Part shown: positions 11,901 through 26,300 of the stretch, piece by piece | Numbering within the stretch: position 1 is the first letter of the stretch | Layout of the letters: the number at the start of each line of letters is the position of its first letter | Assembly (NCBI RefSeq): GCF_028640845.1 | Contig: NC_080546.1 | Coordinates: 32,261,020 to 32,325,019, forward strand | Source: Ahaetulla prasina | Taxonomy: Eukaryota; Chordata; Lepidosauria; Squamata; Colubridae | Direction: 5' to 3' | Length of the DNA: 64,000 bases | Made by a program: the position numbers and the translations under genes | Notes under the pieces: generated by a model | What the model saw: the letters and a program-made list of their open reading frames with translations, nothing else | Databases searched by the model: none | What the model was told of the DNA's origin: nothing

Positions 11901-14900
11901 TCAGGAATGGCTGAAAATGTTTCAGGTAATAATAAGTTTCTTTAATTAGCTAATTGTAATAATTCAGAATACCCTTTTGTGAATCTATTAGAACAAATGC
12001 AGAGTATTTCACTATAAAGTTACACCACTTTAGTTTTCTCTCTTTACTCTTCTTTTGAAATAATGAAAATTAATAAACTGTGTGTTGTGTGTATCCTGCT
12101 CTTTTTTTCTCTTTTTCCCAATCTTTATTATAATAAAATAAAGGTAACATTTACAAAAGGTTTTAAAACCTTTTAAACCTGTGTATTTTGTCCACAAGTC
12201 ATAGCTGACTTTAGGGGGCAGCGCTCATCTCCATTTCTAGGCCATTAAGCCAGTGCTGTCTGAAAACGTTTTTGTGGTCATGTGGCCAGCATGACATCAC
12301 ACTGCATTGGAGAGCATGTGGTGAAACACAAAAACACTTATTTTCCCGCCGCATTTATATACTGTTAAATTTCTAGCAGGGCAGGAGCTGAGGCAAGTGA
12401 TGGGAACACATTCCATCATGCAGTGGTAGGACTTGAACCACTAGAGCACAGACCTTCTCCAGCATGTTTAAATTGAGCCACCACGCCTCTTTGATTATCT
12501 TTATTAAATTTCAAAGTCAAACAATAAATTATAATGCAGTACACATTTAATTGGTCCTGTATCGGTGTTTTAATTAAGTATGTTTAAAGACACAGTACCA
12601 AGTATAAAACAAGGTGGATGGACTTAATTACATTGGTGATGGTTGCATTATTGAAAAACTAGGTTAGACACAGGTAGTCATGGAGAAAATCTATTTTAGG
12701 TGGCTGCTACGAATTAACCCTGACTTGATGGCACATAATCAAAAAAGATAAAGTTTTATAGATCTTAGTTATAAATTAAAATGAAAGATTTCTACTTGAA
12801 ATACTTCATATATTAATTTTTTTTTAAAAAAACCACTTAATATAGAAATCATTGTGTATGGTATTGGTTTAAAAAACATTAAATGCAATAACATCCATAG
12901 AAATCAGCATGTTGTAATTTCAAATTTTTTAGTATAGTTGAATATAGTTACTGACATTGAATATTTAAAAATATCAGTTCAGCATATAATATACCATATT
13001 AGCTATTTACTAGCACAAAACCTAAAAAACTAAAATTCAATCATCCTTATTAGACTATGTTCGATTGTTATAAAATTAATGAATAATAGTAACAAAATTA
13101 ATACTTCTTGAATAAGCTTAATTACATAATTCCAAAATACTTTTTATAAATATATGGTCAAACAATGAACATGCATATTATTCAAGAACAAAAGTGCATA
13201 TTACTAAAACTGCATGCATATTTTGATTCCCTCAATATGTTAGAAAATGTCCCATGTAGAATTTCTGCTTCCTAAAATCTCATCCTAATGCAACTTTCTT
13301 GAAATAAATATATTTTTTAAAAAGTGAAGTGTCACAAGGTTCTGGGTGGTATATAACAAAGCAAATACTGAAAAACATACATGTACAAGATATATCTCCA
13401 GGGTGACCAGAGTATAATGCAACCTGGGTGCTTAAATTGAGGAACTCTCCAGCATTCCTGAGATAAATGACAGAGTTAGATTTGGCAAAAGTATATCTGA
13501 TACTTGTAAAAGTGTATAGAGAATTTCCATAATACAAAAGAAACATAATTAACATAACATAACATAACATAACATCAGAGTTGGAAGGGACCTTGGAGGC
13601 CTTCTAGTCCAACCCCCTGCCCAGGCAGGAAACCCTACACCATCTCAGTCAGATGGTTATCCAACATTTTCTTAAAAATTTCCAGTGTTTAAAAATTTCC
13701 AGTGTTGATCATCTTTAATGGATATTAGAGAATTGGGTAATCATAAAGATAAAGTGATTTATCTTTTAAATAGGCAAACTTTAAATAGGATTGTTAATTG
13801 TTAATCCTATTTTAAAGTATAGAAGGGTGAGCTGATTCAATTATTAATATGTATCTTAATTATAAGGAAATTTTAGCAAATTTCCAAATTAGCTAAATTA
13901 GCAAAATTTAGCAAATTTTGACAGCTAATTGTCAGCAGAATTTTCATACAGTCAAAATAAGCGTATTTATTTTATTTTTATTTATTTTATTTTATTTGAT
14001 TTTTATACCGCCCTTCTCCCGAAGGACTCAGGGCGGTGTACAGGCATAATAAAACCGACAATACAATATACAAGTTTAAAATACGATTTAAAAAACTTAT
14101 TTAAATTAGCCCAGTGATTAAAATTTACCATACTAAAAAACCCCGTTTAAAATTAATAAATTTAACATTAAAATCCCAATTTAAGCCAGCCCCGCGCGGA
14201 TAAAAAGATGAGTCTTGAGTTCGCGACGAAATGTCCGAAGGTCAGGTATTTGGCGTAAACCCGGGGGAAGCTCGTTCCAGAGTGTGGGAGCCCCCACAGA
14301 GAAGGCCCTTCCCCTGGGGGCCGCCAGCCGACATTGTTTGGCAGACGGCACCCTGAGAAGTCCCTCTCTATGGGAGCGTACGGGTCGGTGGGAGGCGTGT
14401 GGTAACAGCAGGCGGTCCCGTAAGTACGTATTTTAAGTATAAAATACTTAAACATCAGGGGTTTAAATATCACTAAATTATTTTCTGTGTCCATATAAGA
14501 ATGACCTTATTTGCAGTCAGTGAGCAAATTACGTACTCCTAAATCTCAAATGATACTTTTTGATCGATGAATCATAATACAATAAAGCAATCTATGCTTA
14601 TCTGTATAATTTGCATACTCATGTTTAAGGAAGTACATTTTAAAGACTGAATATGTGGCATTTTTCATTGCTATCTAACTCCAGGAATCAATAATAGAAC
14701 AGAATAAAAAAGTTGCAAGGGACCTTGGAGGTCTTCTAGTCCAGTCCCTTTCTCAAGCAGGAGACACTATACCATTTTGGGCAAATGGCTGTCCAATCTC
14801 TTCTTAAAAACCTCACTTTTGGAGGCAAGCCATTTCACTGAGTTCACACTGTCAGGAAATTGCTCCTTAGTTTTAGATTGGATTTCCTCTTGATAAATTT

Positions 14901-17900
14901 CCATCCATTACTTCTTGTCCTTCAGCTGCTTTGGAAAATAGGATAACCCCCTCTTCTTTCTGACAGCCTCTTAGATATTGGAAGACTGCTGTCACGTCAG
15001 TTCTAGTTAGATATACCAATTCCTACAACCATTCTTCATTCCTTTTTAACCTCCAGTCCCCTAATTATCTTTGTTCTTTTCTGTACTCCAGAGGGTCAAC
15101 TGCATGCTTCTCTCCATATACATGCAGTTCCATTAAGGAATACACGTTGAGTGCAGTTTGTCAGCCAGTTATGAACCCATCTGATTGTAATGCTGTCTAA
15201 CCCACATTTAGGGGGTAATTCTCAAAAAAGTCAAAATGGTAGTCACTTCCTTTGTTATCTGTGTTGATGTCACACAAAAATACAAAGGAGTACAGCTTTG
15301 ATCACATGGTTATCTGCAGATAACTGCTAAAAACTATGAATATAGAACTCCTGTTTTAATCTGTTTTATTTTTATTCAAAACTTTAAAAAAATGTATAAC
15401 TAAACATTTTTTTTTGCTTACATTCTGCTAACTTTAAGTTTGTGCCTTCGAGTCAGTGTTGACTGTGGTGTCTAACTGGACAAGTCCCTGCAGTTTTCTT
15501 GACAAGATTTTAGAAGTAGCTTGCCCTTCCGTTCTTCTCAGGGCTAAGAGAGACTGACTGGCCCAATGTCATCATCTGGCTTTTGCTTAAGGTGGGACTA
15601 GAACTATGGACTCCTGGTTTCCTGCCTGTCTTATTCCTTAACCACTATACCAAACTGGTTCTCTTAAACATACCTGTTAGGTTTTAGTAATTTTAGTAAT
15701 CTTTCTTAGGGTTCCAGAAAGCCTTGAAAACCTGATTCTAGTCCCAACCTGGGGTTGATATTTGTCACATTTAATGGCCCCTATTTTGTGTTGTGCGATT
15801 TGTTAGCAGAGTATTTCAGTCTAGGATGCCTGTTGATTTAATATTTCTTGCTGCTTTTTTGTTTATTAATTGTACTCCACCCTAAGTCCACTGGAGATAG
15901 CTGACCAGTGAATTTAAATGATTAAATAAAATAAGAATATTTTTTTAATTCAAGAGTTCATTATAATAGTTTCCAAATGTTATAAAGATTTTCTAAGTAC
16001 AGTTTGTTGAAACAATAGTATGAAAAGGAACTGCAATTTTGTATATCTCAGAGCTGGAGTGGACCGGAGAAGTTGCTTGCCTTAGATGAATTGATTGATA
16101 GTTGTGAACCTACCCAAGTGAAACATATGATGCAAGTGATCGAACCCCAGTTTCAAAGAGATTTCATTTCCTTGCTCCCCAAAGAGGTGAGGATTCTTAT
16201 TTAATATTGGGCTCTGGGTACTGTTTGACTATATAATCTATCATTTGCCACCCTTAAGCATTTCCTAACTAATTATAGTCCTCAATATTTTCAGCATAAC
16301 ACTGTTAATTGGTGTTAAAAAAAGTCTGGAAGATGAAAACTATGATTTAATAATGTAGTTCTTAGCTTAAATAAAAATGCTTGCAAGACCAATGCTTCAT
16401 TTCATTGATTAACTTACTTTTGTTATGGTCATTTTGTTATTTGTAGTGTTTTTGAAGCTTTACAATTAATTTAAAATAATTTAGATTAAATACTTTCTAC
16501 GTTGTTGGCATTTAGCTTCCCAAAGGTTGCATATTATCTTTCCTGGGGGGACTAGTTTCATTTTGTGTGACATAATCTCTTGTAGAGTTTGTAGAATTTT
16601 CCTTGAACAAAATGGACAGAGGACCTATTTATTTAAATATATAAATCTTTATTGCAATCTTATTGCAGTCTTATTCATTTATTCAGTTTTTATGGCCACC
16701 TATTTATACATGACCCTAGTTAACTCACAAATTTTAAGAAAGTAGAACAGTTAAAACAAAATTCTTACAACCATGCGGGGGAGGATGGGTAGACAGTGAC
16801 AAAATATTCAGCCATACTAAAGGACACTCTTTATGCCTTATCTCAGTGACCGGGCAGAAAGAGCCTGGTCTTCAGTGCTTTCTTGAAGGCAGATAAAATT
16901 GGATTTGGTTAGATGTTAAAGAAAATGTTCCAGAGGGCATATACAATGACAGAAGCACCACACTTCATGAACTGACACTGTTTAATAGATGAACCCAAAG
17001 CATGCTGACTTTGTTGGGTATTATCAAATGGGCAGACATAATAGGATATAACCAGTCCTGCTTCTATATATGCAGGACATGTTAGATAACAGTTAGCACC
17101 TTGAATTGAATTCACAAATTCAATTACTAATACTAATAACAAATACAACTTGTATACCGGTAGTTTTCAATTTACAACCATATTTGGGACCAGAATTTCA
17201 GTTCTTAACTAAGGGGGTTGTTAAGTGAGATTTTATGACTCTCACTTGTCACAAATCACTGAAGGTCTTAAGTGAACCATGCAGTCATTAAGTACCTCCC
17301 CCTTGACTTTGCTTGTCAGATGCTGGCTGGGAAGGTTGAAAATGATTCTGGGATGCTTCAACCATTGTAAACATATGCCACTTGCCAAGAGCCTGAATTT
17401 TAATCACGTGACTATGGGGATACTGTAACAGTCGTAAGTTGTGAGGGCCAGTTGTTAGTCCTTTTTTCAGTGCTGTTGTAACTGAACTGTTGGTAAACAA
17501 ATGATTTTTTAGTCAAGGACTACCTGTAATAGTGTTACAGGAGGGTACCATGCTACAGCTGGTGCCAACCATACTGTACCAATTGTAGTTTCTGAGTGGT
17601 CTTCATGGATAGTCTCATGTTGAACATATTGCAGTGATTTTAAAGGGAGGAGGACTAAGGCATGAATGATCATGAGTAGGGCCTCCCAATCCAGGAAAGG
17701 ATGCAGTTGGCCCATCAGATGAATATATCAAAAAACCTTCCTAACCAAAGAGGTCATCTGGTCCTTGACCAGGAAAGAAACGCATATTGTGAGCTAGCTC
17801 TGACTAGGGAAATGTCACCCAATCCACAGATAAAAGTTGGTAAAGCTCCAGAAATATGTAAATGATTCTTGCTAGAATGAGCTTTTCTCTAGTTAAAATA

Positions 17901-20900
17901 ATTTTGCTTAAATAGAAGATCCTGCTGTTATTTCTTCAAATCTTTTGCCTAAAAATTAAATGTTCAGTTTACCTAAAATCCTTTCTCATAGAAGGATGTC
18001 TACTATGTCTTTGAAGAATATCAGTAAAGTTGTCACTGGGAGTACATGTGCTAAGTATCCTATCCTATCCTATCCTATCCTATCCTATCCTATCCTATCC
18101 TATCCTATCCTATCCTATTAATTAGAAAGGAAAGATTAAGTGGACAAGTAGGTTTTAATCATTTTTTTTAGTTGACCATTTTTCCAAAGAATGCTTTCTG
18201 TTTCAATTAATTGGTTTTTTTGTCAATCTGTGAAAATAAGGTTGAAAAAATGTCATGAGAATGCTGTATAATTTTGAGTGTAATCTTATTTTGTCAAACG
18301 CCTTTCCCCTCCCAGTCCCAATATCTTTTGGCAAATTTTAATGAACACATTTAACAGTATATCATCCTGTTTTGATGGATGTATTTTAAAATGCATTAGC
18401 TAGTTTTGAACAGCCACATTCAGCCTATCAGGATAGATGTTGTTTGGTTGACTGTATTTTTAATCATTTCCATCACCTATACTATATTTCAGGAAACTGA
18501 ACATTCTAAACATATTTGAGGTCTTAACGTTTTGTTGCAATGTGTACAGGGAAAGGAAGGCACAGGTATTATGGTGCAAAATGATGATAATTTTGGCCTA
18601 AAGGAAAGTAATTCAGATTGCTGCATTCCACTAGGCTTCCCAACTTTACTAACTGTCTGCTTCCCAGCAATATCTTCAATATATCTTCAATATATTCAGC
18701 TTAAGGAATTCTTACTTAAATAATATTCTGATTCACTTATTTATGGGATGGAACATTGTCTTGTCTCATATTATGAAGATCAAATTGAATATAGAGGGAA
18801 TTATTAATTTGGGAATTAATAATTCTCAAATATGTGTTTCATGGTCTTTGACAAAATGGTAGTCTTGACATGGGAAATGGAGAAGGTGAGTGAGTAGCCT
18901 GGATTTAGAACAATTGTATGTTCTCATTTGAAAAGCTTATTATAGCAGTTAACCAGTTCCGTAGCCAGTGTTGGGAGCCTGATGGAAGCCCTGGGCCTAT
19001 TTTTTTTTTTTTAGCATAGCAACAACCCAATTACCTAACAAGAGTCAGGTGAGGTTTATCTGGACGGTTTCTTTAAGCTAGGTGTTTTTGTTTTTTTAAA
19101 TTTACTCTTGGCAGCTGCTTGGACAAGTCCCTGCAGTTTTCTTTGCAAGGTTTTTCAGAAGTACCTTACCATTGTCTTCTTCCTAGGATTGAAAGAGAGT
19201 GGCAGCCCCAAGGTCGGTTAACTAGCTTTGTGCTTAAGATGGGAATAGAATTCATAGCCCTCCAGTTTCTGTCTGATGCCTTAACCACTACATCAAACTG
19301 ATTCGCTTAAAAGAGTTTGGTAGCTTTTAGAATTTCAACATTGCATACAGCAGCGTCCCCCAACCTTTGCGGTTTTGCAGCCCAATGGGGAGGGGAGAGG
19401 GGAATTGGGCCATATTGAGTAGTGGGCTGGTGCACACGTGCAAATTCAGTTCAACTTGCTCAAGCAGCAGGCTGGCGCACATGCACCTGGACTTGTGCAA
19501 GTTGACTTGTGTGCATGTGTGCACACGCCAGCCTGCCGCTTGCGTGGCTTAATTGCAAATAGGCCACAGCCTGGTAGTGGGCTGTGGCCTGGAGGGTTGG
19601 GAACCCCTGGTATATAGGTAGTCCTCGGCCATCATGTATCACATAAAGAAATAAATGAATGTGCAACAAATTGATTCGTTGCACAAAATAATTTACAGAT
19701 AATTTACTATGGCAGGTAAAGGGTTTGGAAGGAGATAGCTATATTCAAGAGGTAATTTCTAATGGCCCCATACTCTATAATTTTCTAAACCATCCTGTAA
19801 TTGAGAAGATAGGATTATGATTAGTTCAGAAATATTTTGAATTTGATCTAAGATACTCTCCTTGGACTCATATATATCCCTTAAATGGAAGTATTTAGAG
19901 TCTTAGACTTTACAGTTTTATTTTAGAACTACTAAAATAAAGTAGATTTAGAACTACTACCTTTACTTATAATTTGCCCTAATTCTCAGAATGATTTTTG
20001 TTCATTTCAATGATTTGAGTGTAAAATAGAGTAGTATTTTTCTTTTATATTTTTTTCATTGATGTGCTGTTTCTTTCCAATCATGGTCTCATTTTTTCTT
20101 TATATAATTGCTTTGAATTAGGTTTTTAGCCTGTTAAAATATGTCAATACTATTAAGAACATTTAGGACAATATGCACATTTTACAGAGCATAAATTGCC
20201 AGATTAAGAACTGAAGAAAATTCAAATGCAGAACTATAAATATTTTTGATTAAATCAAGGAGACCAAAATACATAATGCTTCATTAAATAAATAAGGCAA
20301 TATAATATTGTTATATATAGTTTCACAACTCAGGATCACCTCATAAATGAACATCATTTATTTTCAGCAAAATAATTAGAATCACAGATTATATTGTGTA
20401 GTTATGCTGCAACCTGTTTTCCTCAGAAACCATTCTTATTGTTTTAAATTAAGTCTTCAACTCTTCTTATTAGTTATATAGAAATTCCATTTATTCTCAA
20501 AAATTATAGTCTATTCTACTGTTTTATTATTTTTACCGTAACCTGGTAGTTTGAAATACATATAGTACCAATAGAGGAGACTGTATGTAGTTCATGGTTG
20601 AACTGTGGAGTCCTTGGTGCTTTCTGAGTATGATTGGTTGCAGAAGTTTCATTACCCTCCTGGGTAACATCATCAATGTGAGTGAGTATGAATTTGCTCC
20701 CTGATTAACATTCAGTAGCTTCCCCTACCAGTTTTGGTGGAGATGTGTTTTTCCCCCCTTGGTAGAATCTTGATTAGGGTATTGTTCTCTGCTTAAGTGT
20801 TTATCTGGTATTAATCTCTGCTTATTTGGATGTTGACTGCTAAAGAGAATGTGTTCTGGTCTTTTGGTTTCCTTCTTGGCTTTCTTACTGTCTCTTTTTA

Positions 20901-23304
20901 ATGGAGAGTAAAAATAGTTTTTGTCTGTGTGTCTATTGATGGCCGATTTGTCTGAATCTTCCAGGAATTCCCTAGTATTTTTGGATTTACCTTGGATGCT
21001 CACAGTTTCACAATTGAAACTATGGTTGAAAGTGACCAAGTGTTGTGAGATTAAGGAGTTTTCGTGTGTCTTCTAAGAACTAGTTTATGTTTTATATTTA
21101 TATTTTATATTTATATAGTTAATGTTTAGTTTAGTTCATGGATACTCTCTGCTAATGTTCTATCTCTGTTCCTTTTGGTGGCTTTTACACTCCTTACACT
21201 ATAGCAATAGCACTATAACTATGTGTTATAAATGGTTTCTGTTTTGTATTCTTGGGCTCCTGGATCATTTACTTAAGATGTTTTGGAGGGATTTGTTTGC
21301 TTTTTGTGCTCTGGCAATGTTGTGTGGTTATAATTGTCTGTTAATTATTTCTGATATATTTTTGGTATATTGTCCATTTTATATCTTGTGTTAGTTGGGT
21401 GGGTTGAGTGGTCAGGCACTTTTTGATAAACTTGTAGGAGCATCCATTTTATTGGAAGATACCATATAGGCAGTCTTGTTTCCTTTTCTGGTGTTCCCTG
21501 TTGCTGCTGTATAACATTCTTACACAGATCCACTTCTGTGAGGTTGGATTGTTGCTTGGTAATGGAGCACTTGATTAGTGTGAGTTATTTTTCAATAGAA
21601 TTACATTTCTAATTTGCCATTGTTTCCCTTGCTGGTGAAGATATCCAGGAGTGCTAGTGTGTTAATGTTTTCCTCTTTCCTTATTACTTAGAAGATGTTC
21701 TTCTTCAGTATTCTTCTGCTCTGTGGTATGATTGATAGATTGCTTTATGTTTTCTTGGATTTCTTGTGATGTTTAATGCTGCTGCTAAGACTGCAAAGAA
21801 TTCTAACTGATAAGTAGTGTCTATGTTAAATAGTTGAGACCTTTCTGGAGGATATTGTGCTCTATAGTGGCAGCTGGATATGTTGACTACCCATTTGGGT
21901 TCAGGTGTGTCTTTGTTTCTTGGTTTAGTTTGTATAGTTTGGTTTGGAGTTTTGTTTTGTTTTTTTCCAGCTTGTCTTAGAGATTTAATCTTGATGGGTT
22001 ATCAGCATTTTTCTGTGTTCTGGGATTAGGGATTGCTCCAGTTTCTCCTTGAGATTATTTATGGTGTGCTGGTGTTTGTGAGCATCTATGATCATTAGCC
22101 ACATCATTTATCAATTGCTTTGTTGAGTTATTTTCCATCCAGCTGTGCAGTTTATTAGAGGTTTATATTTGACTGTGGTGGGCAGGGCATGTTGTCGTAG
22201 GCATTCATGCAGAAAAATAGTCATTTCTTAATCAAGGTTTGCTACATGCAATTATCTCCCATTTGCATGCTTTCTGAAGCATTTGACACCCATAGATGAT
22301 TCCAATAGAAGAGAATATATGTAGCTTAGGTTTGAAAGGTGGAGTCCTTGGTGTTGTCTGAGCTTGGCAGAAGAGTCTATCCAATGAATGCAACACTATA
22401 AAAACTTCTTGATCTTACCACACATGGATTGGCTAAATTACAATTTCAACTGGAAAATTGAGCATCCTTTTGTGTTTGTGGTGTGCATATGTGTGTGTTC
22501 AAGTCAAGACAACTGCCCAGACAAGTCCCTGCAGTTTTCTTGGTAAGATTTTTGGAAGTGGGTTGTTCATTTATTTTTATCCCCCATTAATTATTTTATT
22601 ATTTTTAAAAATATTGTAACTCAACAGGGCAAACATGCATAATACTTCTTCATCCTCCTATGTTCTCCATAGCAACAATCTTGTGAGATGAGTTGGACTG
22701 AGAGAGAAAGAGTGCTGAAAGTCACCCAGCTAGCTTTCATGCCTAAGGAGAGAATTATGGTTACTAGCCTGATACCTAGATCAAACTGACTCCCAGCCCT
22801 CCTTCCTAGGGCTGAAAGAGAGCCCTAGTTGATTTTATGTCTAATGTGGATCTCCTGGTTTATAGACTGCTGGCTACAAATTGGCTTGTGAACAAGCTGG
22901 CTCATGAGCATCCTAGACCAATCTAAATCCAAAAACGCTATGGAATTCCTGGAAGCCTAGCATTCAGACAAATCAGCCATAAGTCGACACCATATAAAAC
23001 CATATTTATACACCGTTCAAACAAGACAATAGAAAAGCTAAGAAGGAAACAAAAAGATTAAACACATTCCTTCCAACAGCTAACACCAGATTAACTGGAA
23101 TTTCCATCAGAGAAACAATGAAACAGAAAACAATGCCCTAATCAAAAAACTACCAAGGACAAAACCACACACCAAAACTGGCAGGCTACTGAATATTAAT
23201 ACGGGAGCAAACCCCATACACATTCATATTGTTGATGTCACCCGGCAGGGTAATGAAATATCCACAAGCAAACAATTAAGTTAAGAGCGTACCAAGGACT
23301 CCAC

Positions 23305-23372
<68 letters not shown>

Positions 23373-26300
23373 AAGATGCCTCTAAAATTCAAGGCTATTT
23401 CTTGGGATTTTGGAGAAGTTGGGAAGATACAGGCATTGTGCATGTTGTGTTTGTTATAATCACTCTTTCTTGATTATATAAGTGAATCTATAAAGCCCAG
23501 TAAATTGCCTAATTCTTTCAATGAGTTTCAACTTCCACTTTTTTTTTTTTTTAATTTTTGTAGCTGGCTCTATATGTGCTTTCTTTCCTGGATCCCAAGG
23601 ACTTGCTGCAGGCAGCACAAACATGTCGATACTGGAGAATTCTGGCAGAAGACAATCTTCTATGGAGAGAGAAGTGCAGAGAAGAAGGTAAGGTTAAAAT
23701 TTTTAACTTCTGAGATTCATTGAAAAAATGCCTCTGGTTATGGAAAGATAATTATTTTGAATATTTATATTTCACCAGCAATACAGATCCAAATACATGT
23801 TAACTTGTTACGTTAAATCGAACAAGCCAATAAATACAAATTCTGGTATTTGAGGCTGCAATTGTAGAATTCACCTGAGAGTTGCTGAACCTTTTGTTTG
23901 TAGATTCAAAGAACAGAAAGAGATGTGCCTCATGTTCCTCCAGATCATATATAAAGCTTGAAAATGAGTCACAGCAGCTCAGCTATTATACAGAGAATAG
24001 TAACTATTTATTTTAAAAAGTTTAAATGAGATATTTGAGATAACAAATAAATAGGGGTTCTAGTGTAAGGCTTTAGGATAAATTGGATGGAGGATAGAAT
24101 AGTTTTGAGTTGCATGACAAACAGGTGAGAAACGCTAAGTATGTTACACATTTGGTAATAGTTTATCATTTTGGAAAAGAAGGGTAATGAAACATGCAAC
24201 TAACATCATTTTGGGTTTGTTTAAAATATATAGGAATTGATGAACCGTTACATATCAAGAGGAGAAAAGTAATAAAACCAGGCTTTATTCATAGCCCATG
24301 GAAAAGTGCTTACATCAGACAGCACAGAATTGATACTAACTGGCGGCGAGGTGAACTTAAATCTCCTAAGGTAACTAATCATCTTTGAATAGACTATTAT
24401 GAACATAGTAAAATCACATGTTAGTATCGATCTGTTCTGATTATTTTTAATATTTAAGAATCTAACTTTGTTCAAATAATTTGCAAAAGTTCAGCTTCAA
24501 TATTTTGTATTATCTTTTTCTCTCACATGTTATAAGTACTGCAGCTCAAAACAATTTTATCAATTCTTGTTATGCTGGCAGCTATATCCATTTTAATGCA
24601 TACATTGCAATTTAGCATATCCTATACAAAATGTATAAATGCTTCCATTTATATGTTAATTTTCACAGTCAACAAAAATTGAATTTAAAAGTGAGCTGTA
24701 TTCAGTTTTCAATGCTATTTATTGAGAAATTCAAGTTAGAAATTATGGTAGGTAAAACTGCTCAGAACACATCCATTTTCTGAATAATGGAAGTTACTCT
24801 ATATCTTACTGGTCTCTGTGTGGCTTTTCTTCCTTCCAGAGGCTCCCTAGCAGGTATAATATCCTACATTAACAGATACTTGCTTTCTTTATGGATTTCT
24901 GCAATTGTCAGGGTCTTACCAAATGAGGGGGCAAATATTTCTAAAAATAAGGCAAATTATAGTATGCAAAATATAATAGTTAAATCATCAGTTCCAATGG
25001 TGTTATCCTTTTGCGAACTTTGCAAACAGTTAAAGGTGCTCCTTCAATATGCCAAGGCATCAAGTTACACCTGTATCAGTGTATATTAACAAAATTGGAT
25101 GTGACTGTAAATACATGTCACTTAACCAATAGTATTATGATTAATCATAGCTTATGGAAATTGAATTTGGTCATGATACCTCACAGATTAAGTACTAAAT
25201 AATTCAAACTAGGAGAATATTTAACAAAGTTAGATTGAAAAGCAAAATCTCCAGTTGTTTTCAAACCACAACAGGTTGCTGCAAGAACCTCCTGGGAAGA
25301 TGTATATATCTTACCTTAATATGTCATAAACATGAAATGAACACAGTAAATTTAATACTTCCAGATTGTACTAATAGAACAATCACATTCTATTCTGAAG
25401 GAGCTTTTTGGTTGAGAAGTGAAACATGCTCAAAAAACCAAACAAACAAGGAAGTTTGTCCTCTTGAAAAAACTTATTTGGGATATTTAGATCTATTAGT
25501 TCCTCTGAGGGAAGAACTAGTAAGGGACTTGCCTATGCAAACATTATCATATGGAAGTTTATATAAAGCTTGTGAATGCCTTTTAATTTTTTATGGAAAA
25601 AAATATGATATAAATTATTTCACCAGTAAACAGAGAAAGTCTGCTTTTTGTCTAATTTCACAATGGGATTGGCTTCTTTTTTCTTTCCCAGTCCAGTGAG
25701 TAATGAAATCCAGATATCAGGTTAGTAAAAAGTCAGCAGAGACTCAGATGGATTTGTAATGTTGCTCATTTGAAAAAGCCTATATATATAGAAAATGGAG
25801 TCACAATTAATAGTAGGAAACTGATACTAGAAAGAAGCATAGAAAGATAAATCATGTTATATATTGCAGTATGGCAGCTTGCTATGGGTTGATTGCTACT
25901 TGTTCACATAGGTAAACTGGATTAAACAGCCGAGAGCTAAATGAAACACATGTTCCATCGTATTAGGATAAATATATCCTAATTAAAAACAATAACTACA
26001 ATTCTTATTTTAATGGTATGATCAATTCTGGTTTTTTCTGAGATGTGTGGGTTTTTTTCTTATATTATTAGGTGCTCAAAGGTCATGATGATCATGTAAT
26101 CACATGTCTACAGTTTTGTGGTAACCGAATAGTCAGTGGTTCTGATGATAATACATTAAAGGTTTGGTCAGCAGTTACAGGAAAGGTAAATCAAATATGT
26201 TTATTGCATTTTTAATAAAGTTCATCCCAAATATATTCCTTGCTTTGTAAAACATGCTTTCTGTAGTTCAGTCTGATATTCGTAATGCATAGTTCTATTT

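Larger units (their letters stand above)
11926..16051 (+). other. FBXW7 intron 3
   Basis: 4.1 kb. It holds a SINE (12190), three LINE ends (13551, 13964, 14690), another SINE (15434) and an old LINE tail at about 15860-15935. A near-perfect small palindrome lies at 13789-13817, with stems reading ACTTTAAATAGGATT. Confidence 0.8.
16187..23563 (+). other. FBXW7 intron 4, the longest intron
   Basis: 7.4 kb. It holds an old LINE interrupted by a MITE (16650-17870), a TATCC satellite (18056), a SINE (19108), a hAT element (19351), retroelement ends in both orientations (20560-23304) and an AGT repeat (23305). Two self-complementary spots were also noted, including 18799-18826 (12-bp perfect arms, GAATTATTAATT). 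Confidence 0.8.

Noticed and set aside
23305..23372. Regular short repeats that could suggest a CRISPR-like array
   Set aside because: Pure trinucleotide microsatellite in a vertebrate intron, without spacers. The TATCC run at 18056 is likewise simple sequence.
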